55,339 nucleotides of DNA from contig JAGQOY010000022.1 of NCBI GenBank assembly GCA_020427005.1, positions 1-55,339 on the forward strand, given 5' to 3'. The position numbers and the translations under genes were made by a program. Below are positions 25,145-34,079 of the stretch, in pieces. The number at the start of each line of letters is the position of its first letter. The stretch's first letter is position 1. The notes under the pieces are model-generated. The model saw only the letters and a program-made list of their open reading frames with translations. It did no database searches and was not told the DNA's origin. The DNA comes from Planctomycetales bacterium. GTDB lineage: Bacteria > Planctomycetota > Planctomycetia > Pirellulales > Pirellulaceae.

Positions 25145-25933
25145 GTGAAGGCCCAAAATTCCAACGCACCAACCATGGCCACAGTGATTTTTAGAAGTGG
25201 CATTTATTCTTCCCGGAGCCGACTACAGCCAGGAAAGTTTCTGGCCATAGCGATTCTTTTTGCAACGGCAACACCCTCGCGCGCTGATCTCATTATCAAC
25301 GGGAGCTTCGAGTCTACTAACTCGTCCGATTATCAGTTCGGCATGTACAACGACCGAACAGGTACTTGGGGCGCCGACTTGGCGAGCGTCGTCCAGGCCG
25401 AGAACGGGATCATGCCACTTGATGGAACTCAGATGCTCAAGTTCCTTGGGACTGGCTTAAACGGGTCAACCAATGGAGTTTTCAGCGAAGTTTCTCAACT
25501 AGTTGAGGTCGGTGCTGGCCAACTACTCGAAGCCTCTGCGATGATGAACCGCGTCAATGTGAGTGACGCGGACAGTCGGATGGGGATCGGCATCCTGGCC
25601 TACAGCGGTCTGGTTCAGGATCATCCGGCCAACGTTGGTTCGGCGTTGGCACAAAGCGTCCTCGAATTCACAACCGATGCGGACCTGTCGACATGGGAAC
25701 CAATCTCCACTCAGCTACTGACCCCAGCGGGCACAGACTACGTAGAAGTCTACGTGTTCGCGGTCGATAGCCCGAACAACGCTCCCCCGAACGAATTCCG
25801 TGGGAATTACGCGGACTCGGTCAGACTAACAGCCGTCCCCGAGCCTTCTTCAGCATTAATGCTGCCAATTGCTGGTTCCTTGTTCGCTTTTTTCCGCCGC
25901 CGTCGCTCAACCACTGCGGTGTATGTAACCTAG
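25145..25933 (+). CDS. PEP-CTERM secreted protein
   Basis: The frame opens at 25091; the GTG at 25145 follows AAAGGGA at suitable distance and leaves 262 residues, and an ATG at 25175 is a further option. A basic leader and the segment FLAIAILFATATPSRADL form the signal peptide. The mature protein begins LIINGSFEST and has the beta-sandwich texture of envelope carbohydrate-binding domains (GTQMLKFLGTGLNGSTNGVF; YVEVYVFAVDSPN). It ends with VPEPSSALMLPIAGSLF and a basic FFRRRRS tail, the PEP-CTERM sorting signal. It is transcribed away from the sigma factor gene and may respond to it. Confidence 0.87.
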   Translation: MKAQNSNAPTMATVIFRSGIYSSRSRLQPGKFLAIAILFATATPSRADLIINGSFESTNSSDYQFGMYNDRTGTWGADLASVVQAENGIMPLDGTQMLKFLGTGLNGSTNGVFSEVSQLVEVGAGQLLEASAMMNRVNVSDADSRMGIGILAYSGLVQDHPANVGSALAQSVLEFTTDADLSTWEPISTQLLTPAGTDYVEVYVFAVDSPNNAPPNEFRGNYADSVRLTAVPEPSSALMLPIAGSLFAFFRRRRSTTAVYVT

Positions 25934-25951
25934 TGATCCACGCCACGATCA

Positions 25952-27079
25952 TCAACTACTAGTCAACTTGAGCAATTCGAGCCGCTGGCAAAGAGCGACT
26001 CCATAACCCAACTCAGCGGATATCGAAGTCGCAAGTCTCCTCCGACAAACATAAGTGTCGCTCGTGGCTGGTAGAACCATGCAACATGCAATCGAATGAT
26101 TCGAGAAGACGGTGGATTTGAAGGTGGTCGCCGGTTCGCTGGTGTACAGTACCCACCGCACGGCAGTGCAACCGCGTGGCGGTTCAGCTTCACGGACTTC
26201 TACCACGTTCGTTTCGATTTCGCGAATTTCATGATCCATTACAAAGGCGGTAGAACACTCCCGCGGACGCAGTAAGGTAGCCTTGGTCACACGAACGTCT
26301 TCCGTCGCCCATCTCGCCTTCTGCTTCCGATCGGCGGCGATGTGGACTTGATAGGAACCAAACAACGGGGATACGTCTAGCAGTTCCCCTAATTTGGCGA
26401 TCGTCCCATCAGTCTGCCTTAGTTTGCGAGTCAACTGCGCAGCACGAATTACCCATCCGGTGTGTTGATAAACGGCATGTGCAAACACGTCGAAGTTGTC
26501 TGCCCCTCGGTCACCCACTTGGATCATGTGAACTCCATCCTCAGGAGAACCGACTGCGTCTATGACACGCCCCCAAACTTCCGCCTCATTTGAGCGTTTC
26601 CAACCGTTGACCCGATGAACACGTTTTTGTTTTTGCAGTGAACGCGTAAATAGCTCCTGTGCACCCAATCCAATCACCTCAGAATCACCTGCCCGAACTA
26701 CCAACGCCGAATGCAGAAAAAAACCACGATGATGCTTAGCCGTCAAGCGACCTAAGCCTTTACGCTGACTCTTGTATCCGTAGGTCAATTCGGTCAAATC
26801 ACTGAGGACAAGGTAGGTGCCCCTGTCCAGTTCCCTGGTCCTCTGATAGTGTACTTCCATTACCGACTTAAACGTTACCTCAGACTGTTTAAACATGTTA
26901 TTTGCAGCTTTGCAGTCCGCCCAACTTTCGGTCTGACATGGAGTCGACGCATCGCGCTTCTCAGCCATCTGACGAGCGTACTTGACCAAGCGGTCCGTAC
27001 GTCGCTTATCACCCAACTCACATGCCCAAAACTGCAATTCGCTCCACACCGCTGGCTCCAATTCACGCAACGACAGCAT
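25952..27079 (-). CDS. IS4-type transposase, probably inactive
   Basis: The ATG at 27079 (MLSLRELEPAVWSEL) is the natural start, with AAGGTG just ahead; 375 residues. The N-terminus (WSELQFWACELGDKRRTDRL, then ANNMFK) is the Tn5/IS4-type DNA-binding region. The first catalytic Asp is in VLSDLTELTYG (D94), the second in QVGDRGADNF (D190). After WVLYTSEPATTF the protein should reach the Y-R-E-K motif with the catalytic Glu, but the last 60 residues have no such pattern in any frame. The end therefore looks frameshifted, replaced or truncated, and the element is likely dead. No terminal inverted repeats or target duplications could be located. Fragments in other frames overlapping the end are shadows. 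Confidence 0.8.
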   Translation of the reverse strand: MLSLRELEPAVWSELQFWACELGDKRRTDRLVKYARQMAEKRDASTPCQTESWADCKAANNMFKQSEVTFKSVMEVHYQRTRELDRGTYLVLSDLTELTYGYKSQRKGLGRLTAKHHRGFFLHSALVVRAGDSEVIGLGAQELFTRSLQKQKRVHRVNGWKRSNEAEVWGRVIDAVGSPEDGVHMIQVGDRGADNFDVFAHAVYQHTGWVIRAAQLTRKLRQTDGTIAKLGELLDVSPLFGSYQVHIAADRKQKARWATEDVRVTKATLLRPRECSTAFVMDHEIREIETNVVEVREAEPPRGCTAVRWVLYTSEPATTFKSTVFSNHSIACCMVLPATSDTYVCRRRLATSISAELGYGVALCQRLELLKLTSS

Positions 27080-27090
27080 TAGCACACCTT

Positions 27091-27119
27091 CCATGAGGAG
27101 ATACAAGTCTCCTTCATGG
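27091..27119 (-). promoter_or_regulatory. Hairpin in the transposase leader
   Basis: Just upstream of the transposase start, TCTCCTTCATGG (27108-27119) pairs with CCATGAGGAGA (27091-27101), with one bulged base. In IS4-family elements, hairpins at this place often limit translation from read-through transcripts. That role is inferred here. Confidence 0.5.
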
Positions 27120-27492
27120 AGATAGACCCGCTTGGTGGCTCTGGGACCTATCGCATTGTTTGTGCCAATCTGAACGTCAAAACCAAACTGCATAATTGCC
27201 AAAGACTTACGACGGACAATCCAAATCTCAAACGGAAAAAATGTTTCACCCGTTGTAAAAACTTCCGTATGACGATGAGCTCGGCAAAGCGGTGCTCGTG
27301 ATCGTATTCGATGTCAGCACCTTACGCGGTAGGGATTCTGCTACACCATCAAATTTATGCGCCGTCAAATGCTGCCCTACAAGCAATGTCCGGATGTCGA
27401 ACGCGATTCTCTATGCTCCGTTGACCGTGACAGTTCACGTCGAGGCCTTCGTGAGCGAATGAATGAATGTAAGCCCATGTTGATTGGTTCCG

Positions 27493-27540
27493 ATTACGAT
27501 GACGAGCACCGTCGCGAAGCGACTGAGCACGAGCACGAAA
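27493..27540. repeat. GAGCACGAGCACC dispersed repeat, copy B
   Basis: GATGACGAGCACCGTCGCGA, then AGCGACTGAGCACGAGCACG. It matches the cores at 8907-8950 and 34539-34579 and is preceded by GGTTCCGATT, like the GGTTCCCATT before copy A. Confidence 0.65.
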
Positions 27541-27561
27541 GTTTGTGCATAGTATGAAGAA

Positions 27562-27636
27562 TTATTCCCAGTACTTGAGTAGAAATGCCACTGACTCTCT
27601 CACAAAGGCACTGTGGCACAAAGTCGGTGGGAATAA
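27562..27636. repeat. Nested palindrome beside dispersed repeat B
   Basis: TTATTCCC (27562-27569) and GGGAATAA (27629-27636) form an outer inverted pair, enclosing TGCCAC and GTGGCA near 27586 and 27613. The 75-base unit looks like a miniature palindromic element sitting 20 bases from repeat copy B. Confidence 0.5.
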
Positions 27637-27708
27637 CAGCTGCTCGCGATACGTCGAGGCGTTGGAGAGCGCGAATTGTGTTCAAGGAATCACCTGTTTT
27701 AGTGGACA

Positions 27709-28110
27709 CTAGTCAGAACTCATCGCCGATGTAATGCCTCTCAGGGATTCAAATTGACAAACATTCGCAGCTGATTGCGTAGTCAACTGACGCCGTCCAA
27801 CACAGTTTGTCGTCACAGCGGGAAGAGCCAAGCCGTGAAGTACTCCGCAGATTGCTAACACAACCAAGCATTCAACTAGCGTTGGCTTAACGTGATTCAG
27901 CGGCCATAGTGATTTGCCAGTCGTTCGTGAAATAACAAACCATGAACAAGCCACTGCAAATAAAGAGAATCCAAATCCACGTGCGCCCCAGTACGATGTC
28001 ATTGTTGCGATCGCACTGCACCAAACAAGAACTACTGTAGCGCATACGAGCAACGATTGGCCTCGTGAATCTGAGATTCGATCAATGACTGGCGGAATGT
28101 ACGGATTCAT
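27709..28110 (-). CDS. Small membrane protein of unknown function
   Basis: A 133-residue protein beginning MNPYIPPVIDR, an N-terminus shared by many short planctomycete membrane proteins. Three hydrophobic segments are visible, near residues 19-38 (SLLVCATVVLVWCSAIATMT), 46-61 (GFSLFAVACSWFVIS) and 78-98 (LVECLVVLAICGVLHGLALPA), followed by a polar tail with two cysteines. No family is recognised and no function is inferred. It stands alone; its stop is followed closely by the repeat-bearing spacer. Confidence 0.7.
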   Translation of the reverse strand: MNPYIPPVIDRISDSRGQSLLVCATVVLVWCSAIATMTSYWGARGFGFSLFAVACSWFVISRTTGKSLWPLNHVKPTLVECLVVLAICGVLHGLALPAVTTNCVGRRQLTTQSAANVCQFESLRGITSAMSSD

Positions 28111-28168
28111 TGCAGCAGTTTTACTGAGTCATGGAACGGCGAACCGGTCGTCATCGGTTAGGTTCATT

Positions 28169-28858
28169 CTACCATGATTCTAGCGATGCAACCTTGCGCC
28201 CCCTTTCACACGATATAGCGGTAATGAATGCCAATATGGCATCGGCCGTTTCTTTGGGATGCGAAATTGGTAAAGCGTGTTTTCCGTTCTTAATTCGCAC
28301 GTCTGGCTTAACATAGCGAATGGGAAAAGTCGTGTCAGCATCCCCGTGTATCTGAAGAATTGGGAAATCAAAACGTTTCGATTTCCAGTTTAGTACCGCT
28401 GTCGTAGCCCAACGGTGCCATGCACCTGAACTGCCGGATAGCTTGCGCAGGCGAATGGTTGACTTTGTTGATAATCGATCCGGAAAACGGTCCGCAAAAT
28501 ATCCCACGGTGTTGAGCAGGGCCGAAGCTGTAGGCGGATCGATTCCGCGAAACATGCGAAACCAGGGCGGCAGCTGAGATGGTCGCCGAATGCTCGAAAT
28601 TAAGACGCACCCGTTGGCCCGCAGTTTGCGACAAATTTCGAGTGCAGCAAGTCCGCCAAAGGATACTCCGACGACGTACGCGCTTGGTGACAGTCCTTCC
28701 GACATGCGATCTGCATATGACTCTAAAGTTTCATGCTGTTTCGGTGCTATGAAATTGAGTTGACTCGATACCGGCAATAAGGGAGTAAGTCTAGTGAAAA
28801 CAGGAAAATCCGGAGTCATGCCTGGAATTAGATATATGGACTGCGGATCGTGTGTCAC
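28169..28858 (-). CDS. Alpha/beta hydrolase
   Basis: A 229-residue cytoplasmic protein. The GTG start at 28858 is supported by GGAGG seven bases upstream. It opens with the first strand and oxyanion region SIYLIPGMTPDFPVFTRL, has the nucleophile elbow GVSFGG (Ser in the middle), then the acid in ILQIHGDADTTFPI and the histidine in NGKHALPISHPKE, so a full Ser-Asp-His triad is present. The overall look (ETLESYADRMSEGL, then the elbow) fits the serine aminopeptidase/thioesterase-like side of the fold. The substrate is unknown. It lies 123 bases downstream of ppsR on the same strand. Confidence 0.85.
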   Translation of the reverse strand: MTHDPQSIYLIPGMTPDFPVFTRLTPLLPVSSQLNFIAPKQHETLESYADRMSEGLSPSAYVVGVSFGGLAALEICRKLRANGCVLISSIRRPSQLPPWFRMFRGIDPPTASALLNTVGYFADRFPDRLSTKSTIRLRKLSGSSGAWHRWATTAVLNWKSKRFDFPILQIHGDADTTFPIRYVKPDVRIKNGKHALPISHPKETADAILAFITAISCERGRKVASLESW

Positions 28859-28981
28859 GAGTGCGCCTCCGTCACTTGAATTGGCGCTATGGAGGGATGC
28901 TGGACACGGTTGGGGGCGACAAATCGGTAGTCATTCAAGCCTCTATTAACGCGTCGGCTCAAATACTCCCAAAGGCACCCG

Positions 28982-29815
28982 TCATGAACTCGCGATTTTG
29001 GGCGGTAGCATTTGAATAATTTCACTGGCAACTTCCTCGATGGACTTGTATGAAATGTCGACGCAGCGCCAACCATGAAGGTTCATGATGGAGGTTGTCC
29101 GACGCAATTCAGCGGCTACATCCCGATGTTCGGCATAACCACCAACGGTCCGTTTCGTTAACCGATCTACGCGTGCTTGGCGAAGCGCGCACAGCCGGCC
29201 AACATTCATCGTCAGTCCGATTACCCGCTCTGGATCAAGTCGCTCGAGTTCCTCGGGAATTGGGTGAATCACGGTTATGGGTACATTGGCGGCGCGAATG
29301 CCGCGTGATGCAAGCCAAAAACAGGTAACACTTTTGGACACGCGAGACACTCCTACCAAAACCACATCGGCCTCTGCCAAATCGTGAACTCGCTGCCCGT
29401 CGTCATGTGCCAGTGTGAAATCAACTGCGTCGATGCGGTCGAATTTTTCTTTGTAAAGTTCCCCCAGCAAGCCCGCGTGTCCACGCGGCTTAATTCCAAG
29501 AAAGTCCGCAAGCAGACTGATTGTTGGTCCAAGCAAGTCCACTGCTGGTACACCCAAATTTAGCAACGATTCGCTCACCGCCAGGCGAATCTTGGGTGCG
29601 ACTAGCGTATAGCATACGATCGCATGCTGGCGGGCCGCCTGCCGAACAAATTCCAGTGCATCCTCTGTCGACTTAATATGAGCATGAAGCTCGATTCGCA
29701 CTTGCGGGTTATCAAACTGAGCTAAGGCGGCTGCCAACACTTCCTTGGCCGTATGGCCTGTACCACCAGACAACAGCGTAATTGAACGAGACGGATTGTT
29801 TCCTTTGACGGTCAC
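28982..29815 (-). CDS. ppsR: PEP synthase regulatory kinase/pyrophosphorylase (PpsR/DUF299)
   Basis: A 277-residue cytoplasmic enzyme of the DUF299 family, read from a GTG at 29815. Family members switch PEP synthase or pyruvate phosphate dikinase off by ADP-dependent phosphorylation of a threonine and on by phosphate-dependent dephosphorylation. Conserved segments seen are ITLLSGGTGHTAKEVLAA at the N-terminus, the P-loop-like GVSRVSKS (155-162), RGIRAANVPITVIHPIP, and VIGLTMNVGRLCALRQARVDRL, ending with the IDISYKSIEEVASEI-like segment (DISYKSIEEVASEIIQ). It controls gluconeogenic/glycolytic flux between pyruvate and PEP. The PEP synthase or dikinase gene itself is not in the window. Confidence 0.93.
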   Translation of the reverse strand: MTVKGNNPSRSITLLSGGTGHTAKEVLAAALAQFDNPQVRIELHAHIKSTEDALEFVRQAARQHAIVCYTLVAPKIRLAVSESLLNLGVPAVDLLGPTISLLADFLGIKPRGHAGLLGELYKEKFDRIDAVDFTLAHDDGQRVHDLAEADVVLVGVSRVSKSVTCFWLASRGIRAANVPITVIHPIPEELERLDPERVIGLTMNVGRLCALRQARVDRLTKRTVGGYAEHRDVAAELRRTTSIMNLHGWRCVDISYKSIEEVASEIIQMLPPKIASS

Positions 29816-29945
29816 TGTGCACGCTCGTGCAGCTTTCTAACGGATCACAGAATGTGGACTGAGGGATTGTAGGATGCCTATCGGATAGCTGCCGCCCAGT
29901 TGCGGTCCTTCAATCCATGAAACTCTGGGTCGGCATGCTATTACT

Positions 29946-31571
29946 TTAGCGTCCCACAAGGGCCTGGGGCTTGTCTAGTACCAAGTAGTGTCCGTGATCG
30001 GCGGTAAGCAATAAAACAGTATCATCCCAACCGCCATGTGACTCAATCCATCGCACCAAATGATCAAAAGCCAGATCTCCGCTGAGCACGGCGCCGATCG
30101 AATTATCGATATTGTTTGAGTGATTTGCCCAATCGACGTCCCCGGCTTCCACCATCAGCCACCAGCGATCACTACGAGCCTGAAGTACATCCGCCGCAGC
30201 GACAGCCATGTCGGCCAAGATCGGGTTTTCGTCGATGTCGGCGGGTGAATAGACCTCAGGCTTTGAGGTTGTTGCATTCCCGATGCTTTCAACTGGGTCG
30301 TAACCACCGTCGGCAGTTTGGTAAGGTAAGTGTCCACCAGCAACACCAAAATATCCGAACAATCGATGCCGACCTTCAACAGCCGTTTTCACCCCGGCAG
30401 CTAAGCGTATGGAACCGTTCTGGCCGCTTACTCGATCAGAAACGACATAACGCCCGCCTTTCTCGACGGAAATGGAAGCCATTTCGGCAGCAGGCAGATA
30501 CCGATTTCCAGGCACAAAATTCTCACCCTGAGCTCCATCCTTTTCACGCTCCTCCCCCCAACCTCCGCCAATTAGAACATCCACACCTGGCAATCCACCG
30601 GGATGAAATACCGAGGGCAATCCGAGCAGGTCACGAGTCAAGTCCTGATAGTCATCACGGCTCACATTGTTGCTGTATGCGCAGGCCGGTGTTGCATGGC
30701 TGACCGGAACGCTAGTTACTACGCCAATCGCGAACCCCTCTGCCTGAAGTGACCGCGCCAAAGGCAAAACCTCTCTGCCGCTAAAATCTACGTTAATGGC
30801 ATCGTTGTACGTCTTTATGCCTGCACAAAGTGAAGTGGCACTCGAAGCTGAATCGGTGTAGGCATGTTTATCACCGTCGCCAGCTGCGATCGGATAAAGT
30901 GGATCGGGGAAGGCGGCCCAAGGAGTATCACCAGCCCGTGTTGCATCGTAGCCGCCAGGTGTCTTGCCTCCCGGATTGGTCACAATCTGTTTGTTGACGT
31001 CAATATTGGTACCGTCATTATGAGGACTGGTCACGAAGTAACCAAAGTCTGTGGCGATGCCTTGGTAATCCTGAAACTGTAGGCCCGCACCACGTCCATG
31101 GTCATAGTTCACCGCACCACTGCTGGCAATAGCTGCCGCACGCGTTGTATGCCAGTCCATACCGTCAAAAACCATCAAGATGATGCGTTTCTTGCCAGCT
31201 TGTGCCGCATCTCGTTGCAGTCGATAGACATCTGTTTGGTCAAAATACTCAGCAGTAGGATTTTGAGTCGCAGGAGGCAATCGTCCGTACAATTGCTGCA
31301 ACTTCGTTGCGTCTCGGTATAGACTGTGCGCGCCCCGATACTTCTCTAGTCTCAATCCAAAGGCATACACAGGGATCAAACGGTTCGAGTGAGTCGTCCA
31401 ACTCGAGTACTTTTCGGGATTATTTCCCCAGTGCCCAAACTCGGCCTTGCCCGATTCAATGGCCGCCTTCTGAATCGTTGCCCAAGGGTCAAGCGATTGG
31501 GCGCCAGCGCTGGCTAAAAAAAGGCCGCAAAAAAGACACATTGAAAGGCAAGCTCGAAACAGGATGCACAT
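29946..31571 (-). CDS. Alkaline phosphatase, exported
   Basis: A 541-residue secreted phosphomonoesterase. A signal peptide (MCILFRACLSMCLFCGLFLASAGAQ) is followed by a PhoA-type catalytic domain. The metal ligands and nucleophile can be placed: Asp in LMVFDGMDW, catalytic Ser in YTDSASSATS, SHATPACAY, VEAGDVDWANHSNNID with its Glu, Asp and His, and TADHGHYLVL. It should act in the periplasm on organic phosphate esters with zinc and magnesium. The C-terminus stops about 15 residues after the last ligand, shorter than Escherichia coli PhoA but usual for many PhoA relatives. It is a lone gene; no Pho box was found. Confidence 0.93.
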   Translation of the reverse strand: MCILFRACLSMCLFCGLFLASAGAQSLDPWATIQKAAIESGKAEFGHWGNNPEKYSSWTTHSNRLIPVYAFGLRLEKYRGAHSLYRDATKLQQLYGRLPPATQNPTAEYFDQTDVYRLQRDAAQAGKKRIILMVFDGMDWHTTRAAAIASSGAVNYDHGRGAGLQFQDYQGIATDFGYFVTSPHNDGTNIDVNKQIVTNPGGKTPGGYDATRAGDTPWAAFPDPLYPIAAGDGDKHAYTDSASSATSLCAGIKTYNDAINVDFSGREVLPLARSLQAEGFAIGVVTSVPVSHATPACAYSNNVSRDDYQDLTRDLLGLPSVFHPGGLPGVDVLIGGGWGEEREKDGAQGENFVPGNRYLPAAEMASISVEKGGRYVVSDRVSGQNGSIRLAAGVKTAVEGRHRLFGYFGVAGGHLPYQTADGGYDPVESIGNATTSKPEVYSPADIDENPILADMAVAAADVLQARSDRWWLMVEAGDVDWANHSNNIDNSIGAVLSGDLAFDHLVRWIESHGGWDDTVLLLTADHGHYLVLDKPQALVGR

Positions 31572-31966
31572 GGTTGGGAACTCGGGAGGGAACGTGGAGG
31601 GGATTTGGCAACGAGGGAAATTGAGCCTAAGATGCGTCGAGAAAGGCGGGTCGTACGCGGGTTGCGTACCTCTAAGTTATCCACCGGCACCGGAGCTGTC
31701 AAAACGGCCCTGCTGCGAACTAGGCTGTTACTTCATAAAACGTGGATTGTTGCTTCAAAACAATTTCATGCCCCCGTAGCCCGCAGGCCCAAAACTGACT
31801 CTCGCCGCTCAACGATCCGTGGAGATTTCTCCAAGCGTGCCAATTGGACTTTGAAAAGGCTGGGCGCCTAAACCTCCCCCAAACTATCGCGTTTGGAGAG
31901 TTGGCAGTACAATTCCGAGTCTACCGCCCTTTTTCTCTTTCGCATATTTCAAGAAACCGGCGAACC
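31572..31966. promoter_or_regulatory. Divergent promoter region of alkaline phosphatase and ffh
   Basis: The two flanking genes start outward from this 395-base spacer. No hairpin, repeat or promoter pair stood out. The ffh frame stays open to 31844 but the family-matching start is at 31967. Confidence 0.4.
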
Positions 31967-33436
31967 ATGTTTGAATCCTTATCCGAAGGCCTGCAATCCG
32001 CTTTCAAGTCCATTCGCGGCAAGGGCAAACTAACTGAATCCAATATGCGTGATGGACTCCAAATGGTTGAGCAAGCCATGTTGGAGGCGGACGTTAGCTA
32101 CTCGGTGGTTCAAGACTTCATGGACCACGTATCATCTCGTGCTCTCGGCCAACGAGTACTGTTGGCGCTCAAGCCCCACGAGGAACTAGTCCGCATCGTA
32201 TACGAAGAACTTGTTCAGATTCTTGGACCAGTGGACATCAGCATTCCGGTCAAGAAGGACGACGTTACCATCTTGATGCTCTGCGGTCTTCAGGGCTCAG
32301 GCAAAACAACCACATGTGGCAAGCTGGCTCAGTTGCTCAAGGAACAAAAGGCTCGGCCCTTTCTTGTTGCGGCAGACCTCCAGCGTCCTGCTGCTATTGA
32401 GCAGCTGCATACGATCGGTCGCCAGTTGGAGATTCCTGTTTACAGCGAAACTGGGCAGCAGGACCCTGTCAAGGTCTGTCGAGATGGCGTGGCCGAAGCA
32501 AAGAAGAATGGGGCCAACATCGTCATTCTGGACACTGCCGGGCGGTTGGCCATCGACGAGGAATTGATGGCACAACTGGCCAAAATCGATAGCCAGGTTC
32601 ATCCGGATCAGGTCTATCTCGTGGTGGACGGAATGACGGGACAGGACGCGGTTAATAGTGCATCGGCATTTAATGAAGCGCTCGAACTGGATGGGGCCAT
32701 TCTGACCAAACTCGATGGCGACGCGCGAGGAGGCGCATTGCTAAGCGTCAAGCACGTAACGCAAGTGCCCATCAAGTTTATCGGCACAGGCGAACACTTG
32801 GATGCTCTCGAACCCTTTCGTCCAGAGGGCATGGCCAGTCGCATTTTGGAAATGGGGGATATCGTGGCGGTAGCCCAACAGGCTCACCGCATTATCGACG
32901 ACCAGGAGCGTGAAAAATTAGAAGCTCGAATGGCGAGCGGACAATTTACCCTGGAAGATTTTCGAAGTGTCCTGGAAAAAATAGCTCGACCGGGGCTTAT
33001 GCAGAAAATGATGGGTCTGCTGCCGGGCATGGGAGGGCTTAACAAGATGATGGATGGTGTCGACACCGACTCCGAGACGCGGAAGATGTTGGGCATCATC
33101 GATTCTATGACTCCCGCTGAGCGGAAAAATCCGAAGATGATCGACACCCTGCGACGCAATCGGATTTCGAAGGGAGCCGGAGTAGCCCCGGCAATGGTCA
33201 CTCAACTCATTAAGCAATTCTCCATCATGGCTCCCATGATGCAAATGGCAGCCAGCGGGGGTATCAAGGATCGCATGCAAATGATGCAGCAAATGCAATC
33301 CAATCTCATGAACGACCCCACTATGGGGGGCATGAAAACCAAAAAGGGAACGGGCAAGAGACTCACTCCAAAGGAACGAGAAAGACTTCAGAAAGAAAGA
33401 GAAAAGCAGCGACGAAAACAAAAGCGGAAGGGGTAG
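31967..33436 (+). CDS. ffh: Signal recognition particle GTPase Ffh
   Basis: A 489-residue protein, counted from the ATG at 31967 (MFESLSEGLQSAFKSIRG), where the family homology begins. The N domain is followed by the G domain, with G1 GLQGSGKTTT (107-116), DTAGRL and TKLDGDARGG. The M domain from about 325 is rich in methionine (MQKMMGLLPGMGGLNKMM; MMQMAASGGIKDRMQMMQQM) for binding 4.5S RNA and hydrophobic signal sequences, and the tail is a strongly basic Lys/Arg stretch. It delivers nascent membrane and secreted proteins to FtsY and the Sec translocon. rpsP follows 260 bases later, the usual ffh-rpsP order. Confidence 0.97.
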   Translation: MFESLSEGLQSAFKSIRGKGKLTESNMRDGLQMVEQAMLEADVSYSVVQDFMDHVSSRALGQRVLLALKPHEELVRIVYEELVQILGPVDISIPVKKDDVTILMLCGLQGSGKTTTCGKLAQLLKEQKARPFLVAADLQRPAAIEQLHTIGRQLEIPVYSETGQQDPVKVCRDGVAEAKKNGANIVILDTAGRLAIDEELMAQLAKIDSQVHPDQVYLVVDGMTGQDAVNSASAFNEALELDGAILTKLDGDARGGALLSVKHVTQVPIKFIGTGEHLDALEPFRPEGMASRILEMGDIVAVAQQAHRIIDDQEREKLEARMASGQFTLEDFRSVLEKIARPGLMQKMMGLLPGMGGLNKMMDGVDTDSETRKMLGIIDSMTPAERKNPKMIDTLRRNRISKGAGVAPAMVTQLIKQFSIMAPMMQMAASGGIKDRMQMMQQMQSNLMNDPTMGGMKTKKGTGKRLTPKERERLQKEREKQRRKQKRKG

Positions 33437-33582
33437 AAGATCCCCCAGCACGAACACTGCATCTTGATCTGCTTTGGCGAGCTCAGTTTGGACATAGTGG
33501 CTGAAAGTTTTTGGCTCGCATTTGGTCAGAACGTCTCGCCAAAATTCGTCGTTTCTTGTAAAAAGATTGGTCTTCGCTTTTT

Positions 33583-33669
33583 GCCCAGTTACATGGGCTT
33601 TGGAGTCCCTGTAATTTGGGCTCTTTTGAACACCGATTGTTGGCATGGTGCAATGCATTTTTCTGCACC
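33583..33669 (+). promoter_or_regulatory. Two hairpins in the ffh-rpsP spacer
   Basis: GCCCAGTTACATGGG (33583-33597) pairs imperfectly with TCCCTGTAATTTGGGC (33606-33621). GGTGCA and TGCACC (33647-33669) form a second stem just before the T-rich segment and ribosome binding site of rpsP. They may be an attenuator or RNA-processing sites, or a leader of rpsP; no U-tract of terminator quality follows the first. Confidence 0.45.
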
Positions 33670-33696
33670 GTAAGATATTTTTTTGGGAGAAAGTGT

Positions 33697-34035
33697 GTGG
33701 CAGTCCGTATTCGCTTGAAGAAAATGGGGCGTAAAGCTCGTCCATTTTTCCGTCTCTGTGCCGTCGATTCTCGCAATCCGAGAGATGGAAAGGTTATTGA
33801 AGAATTGGGCTACTACGATCCCATGGTGAGTGAAACCGACGCGCGTGCGATTCTCAAATCGGAGCGAATTGATTATTGGATTGGAGTCGGTGCTCAACCA
33901 ACCCAAAAGGCTGGTATTTTGATCAAGAAGTACGGCACCAATGGCTCCCATGTTGAAAAGCAGAAATCCGCTCTTGAGCGCATCAAGGCGACTCGTCCAG
34001 CCGCGCGTGTCGCAGCCAATACGGCTGCAGAATAA
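33697..34035 (+). CDS. rpsP: 30S ribosomal protein S16
   Basis: A 112-residue ribosomal protein. The frame is open from 33616, but the family start is the GTG at 33697 (read as MAVRIRLKKMGRKARPFFRL), with GGGAGAAA upstream. The S16 core VVDSRNPRDGKVIEELGYYDP-like segment appears here as AVDSRNPRDGKVIEELGYYD. The C-terminal extension (VEKQKSALERIKATRPAARV) is slightly longer than in Escherichia coli. It stabilises the 5' domain of 16S rRNA during 30S assembly. In many bacteria rpsP is followed by rimM and trmD; here it is followed by a terminator, so the operon is broken. Confidence 0.97.
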   Translation: MAVRIRLKKMGRKARPFFRLCAVDSRNPRDGKVIEELGYYDPMVSETDARAILKSERIDYWIGVGAQPTQKAGILIKKYGTNGSHVEKQKSALERIKATRPAARVAANTAAE

Positions 34036-34079
34036 CGTCCAAGCTTGCCTACCGACGTATAATATAGTTTGACAGTGTT

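Larger units (their letters stand above)
27120..27708. other. Repeat-bearing spacer right of the transposase
   Basis: Contains the dispersed repeat copy B (27493-27540) and a nested palindrome (27562-27636), described separately. No supported gene. The transposase frame remains open to 27202 without a good start. Confidence 0.45.

Noticed and set aside
31572..31966. 4.5S (SRP) RNA gene next to ffh
   Set aside because: The conserved GGAAGCAGCA-type tip sequence was looked for and not found.
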